Origin: Paracoccaceae bacterium
GTDB taxonomy: Bacteria > Pseudomonadota > Alphaproteobacteria > Rhodobacterales > Rhodobacteraceae
Assembly (NCBI GenBank): GCA_011525185.1
Contig: WTIQ01000071.1
Coordinates: forward strand, 1 to 6,647
Reading direction: 5' to 3'
Length of the DNA stretch: 6,647 nt
Both the position numbers and the translations under genes were made by a program. The notes beneath the pieces were generated by a model that was not told where the DNA came from, ran no database searches, and saw only the letters and a program-made list of their open reading frames with translations. Below are positions 5,823 through 6,647 of this stretch, in pieces (position 1 is the first letter of the stretch; every line of letters starts with the position of its first letter).

Positions 5823-6647
5823 CTACACAGCCTGTTCACTGATGATGCATAACACACGGGATGTCTTATCAATGCCGTCTATTCCTTTTAAATAGGCGGC
5901 TAAAGTCGCGCCGCCAGATGGGGTTGTCTCCAATCCGTTTTCGGCAAGAAGCGGCATGACGGCTTCGACATCCTCATCTGAAATCACCACAAATGTATCC
6001 GCATCTCTCTTGAGCCCGTTATAGGCAATGAGGGAGGGCGTTTTACAATCAAGTCGGCCCATAGAGGACTCTGGTCCGTCACTTGTGACCAAAACCCCCT
6101 GTTTGATACTGTCAAAAAGGGCTGCAGCGCGGTCTGGTTCGACAACAATAATTTCTGGTGCATCCCCCCATGCTGCGCGAAAATAGGCCGCTGCCGCACT
6201 GGCCAAGCCGCCTACTCCAGCTTGTAAAAGGATATGAGTTGGTGGCGCGGGAATTTGTTCAAACACTTCGGCCGCCATGACCGTATAACCCTCCATAAGC
6301 CTTTGTGGAATATCGAGATACGTGTCCCAGGATGTATCTGACAACAATGTCCATCCATTGTCTGCGGCCGCTTGTTCGGCAGCCTCTAAGCTCGCCGCAT
6401 AGTCCTCCCCTGCCCATACAACGCGGGCATTGTGCTCCTCCAATCGCGCCGCAAACTCTTTGGGAACCAAATGAGATAAATAAATGACCGCCTGAGCACC
6501 AAAGACATTCGCCCCAGCCGCAACCGAGATCCCATGATTGCCAGCACTCGCCGTCACATAAGTTATACCCTCTTGCGCATTATGTTGAGCGGCCTCTGCA
6601 ATTACATAAGCGGCTCCAAGGGCTTTGAAGCTTCCAACCCCCATGCG
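5823..6647 (-). CDS. PLP-dependent lyase, diaminopropionate ammonia-lyase-like (partial, N-terminus beyond right edge)
   Basis: Fold-type II PLP enzyme of the threonine dehydratase family, which eliminates a beta substituent and ammonia from small amino acids to give a 2-oxo acid. The frame is open to the right edge. The Met at 6644 is internal, because it lies seven residues before the PLP lysine (SFKALG), which normally sits around residue 60-75. Counting from that Met: PLP lysine 7, SAGNHG loop 33-38, TSWDTYLDIP with MEGY (104-120), phosphate-binding QAGVGGLA (141-148), VVEPDRA (167-173) and TPSGGA (241-246). The W-x-x-Y-x-x-I-P...GY region and the THILLQAGVG stretch resemble diaminopropionate ammonia-lyase (YgeX) more than biosynthetic threonine dehydratase, and the C-terminal ACT domain is absent. 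The ectoine-pathway dehydratase EutB or a hydroxyaspartate dehydratase are alternatives. It ends 5 bp before the racemase-like gene. The substrate is unproven. Confidence 0.88.
   Translation of the reverse strand, partial: RMGVGSFKALGAAYVIAEAAQHNAQEGITYVTASAGNHGISVAAGANVFGAQAVIYLSHLVPKEFAARLEEHNARVVWAGEDYAASLEAAEQAAADNGWTLLSDTSWDTYLDIPQRLMEGYTVMAAEVFEQIPAPPTHILLQAGVGGLASAAAAYFRAAWGDAPEIIVVEPDRAAALFDSIKQGVLVTSDGPESSMGRLDCKTPSLIAYNGLKRDADTFVVISDEDVEAVMPLLAENGLETTPSGGATLAAYLKGIDGIDKTSRVLCIISEQAV

Noticed and set aside
5065..6647. Firm naming of the enzyme pair as eutA and eutB (ectoine utilization)
   Set aside because: Gene order is reversed from the usual eutAB, the lyase resembles diaminopropionate ammonia-lyase, and no other ectoine gene is visible in the window. 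Kept as an alternative only.

Overview
This window looks like an accessory uptake-and-catabolism locus from an alphaproteobacterium, most likely a moderate-GC marine Rhodobacterales (roseobacter-type) organism. That placement is inferred from the style of the protein families (the OpuAC-type binding protein, the fused double permease and the maleate-isomerase-like enzyme), not from a marker gene. No rRNA, tRNA, insertion sequence, CRISPR array or phage gene is visible. Coding density is high, and the largest gap between genes is 178 bp.

Layout. Positions 1-3931 on the minus strand hold a three-gene ABC transporter operon read right to left: a periplasmic OpuAC-type binding protein (2990-3931), a ProV/OpuAA-type ATPase (1894-2910), and a very large ProW-type permease that starts inside the ATPase stop codon and runs off the left edge (1-1894, at least 631 codons). 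A perfect 9-bp stem-loop lies between the binding-protein and ATPase genes. The binding-protein gene is divergent from a GcvA-like LysR regulator (4110-5045, plus strand). The 178-bp region between them has two dyads and plausible promoters. Converging on the regulator, with only 19 bp between stop codons, is a two-gene minus-strand operon: a PLP-dependent lyase related to diaminopropionate ammonia-lyase (5823-6647, N-terminus beyond the right edge), followed 5 bp later by a two-cysteine Asp/Glu-racemase / maleate-isomerase superfamily enzyme (5065-5817).

How the genes may work together (inference). The transporter probably imports a small quaternary or methylated amine or related osmolyte such as glycine betaine, choline, TMAO or DMSP. 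The LysR protein is positioned to control it, and itself, from the shared intergenic region. The lyase/racemase pair is probably a catabolic module for a small amino acid with a nitrogen or hydroxyl group at C3, and it recalls the EutB/EutA pair of ectoine degradation. The sequence does not show that the pair acts on what the transporter imports.

The features most worth following up are the roughly 80-residue hydrophobic insertion in the second half of the fused permease, the lyase-racemase pair of unknown substrate, the intercistronic stem-loop, the lack of a Shine-Dalgarno site for the regulator, and the dyads in the divergent promoter.
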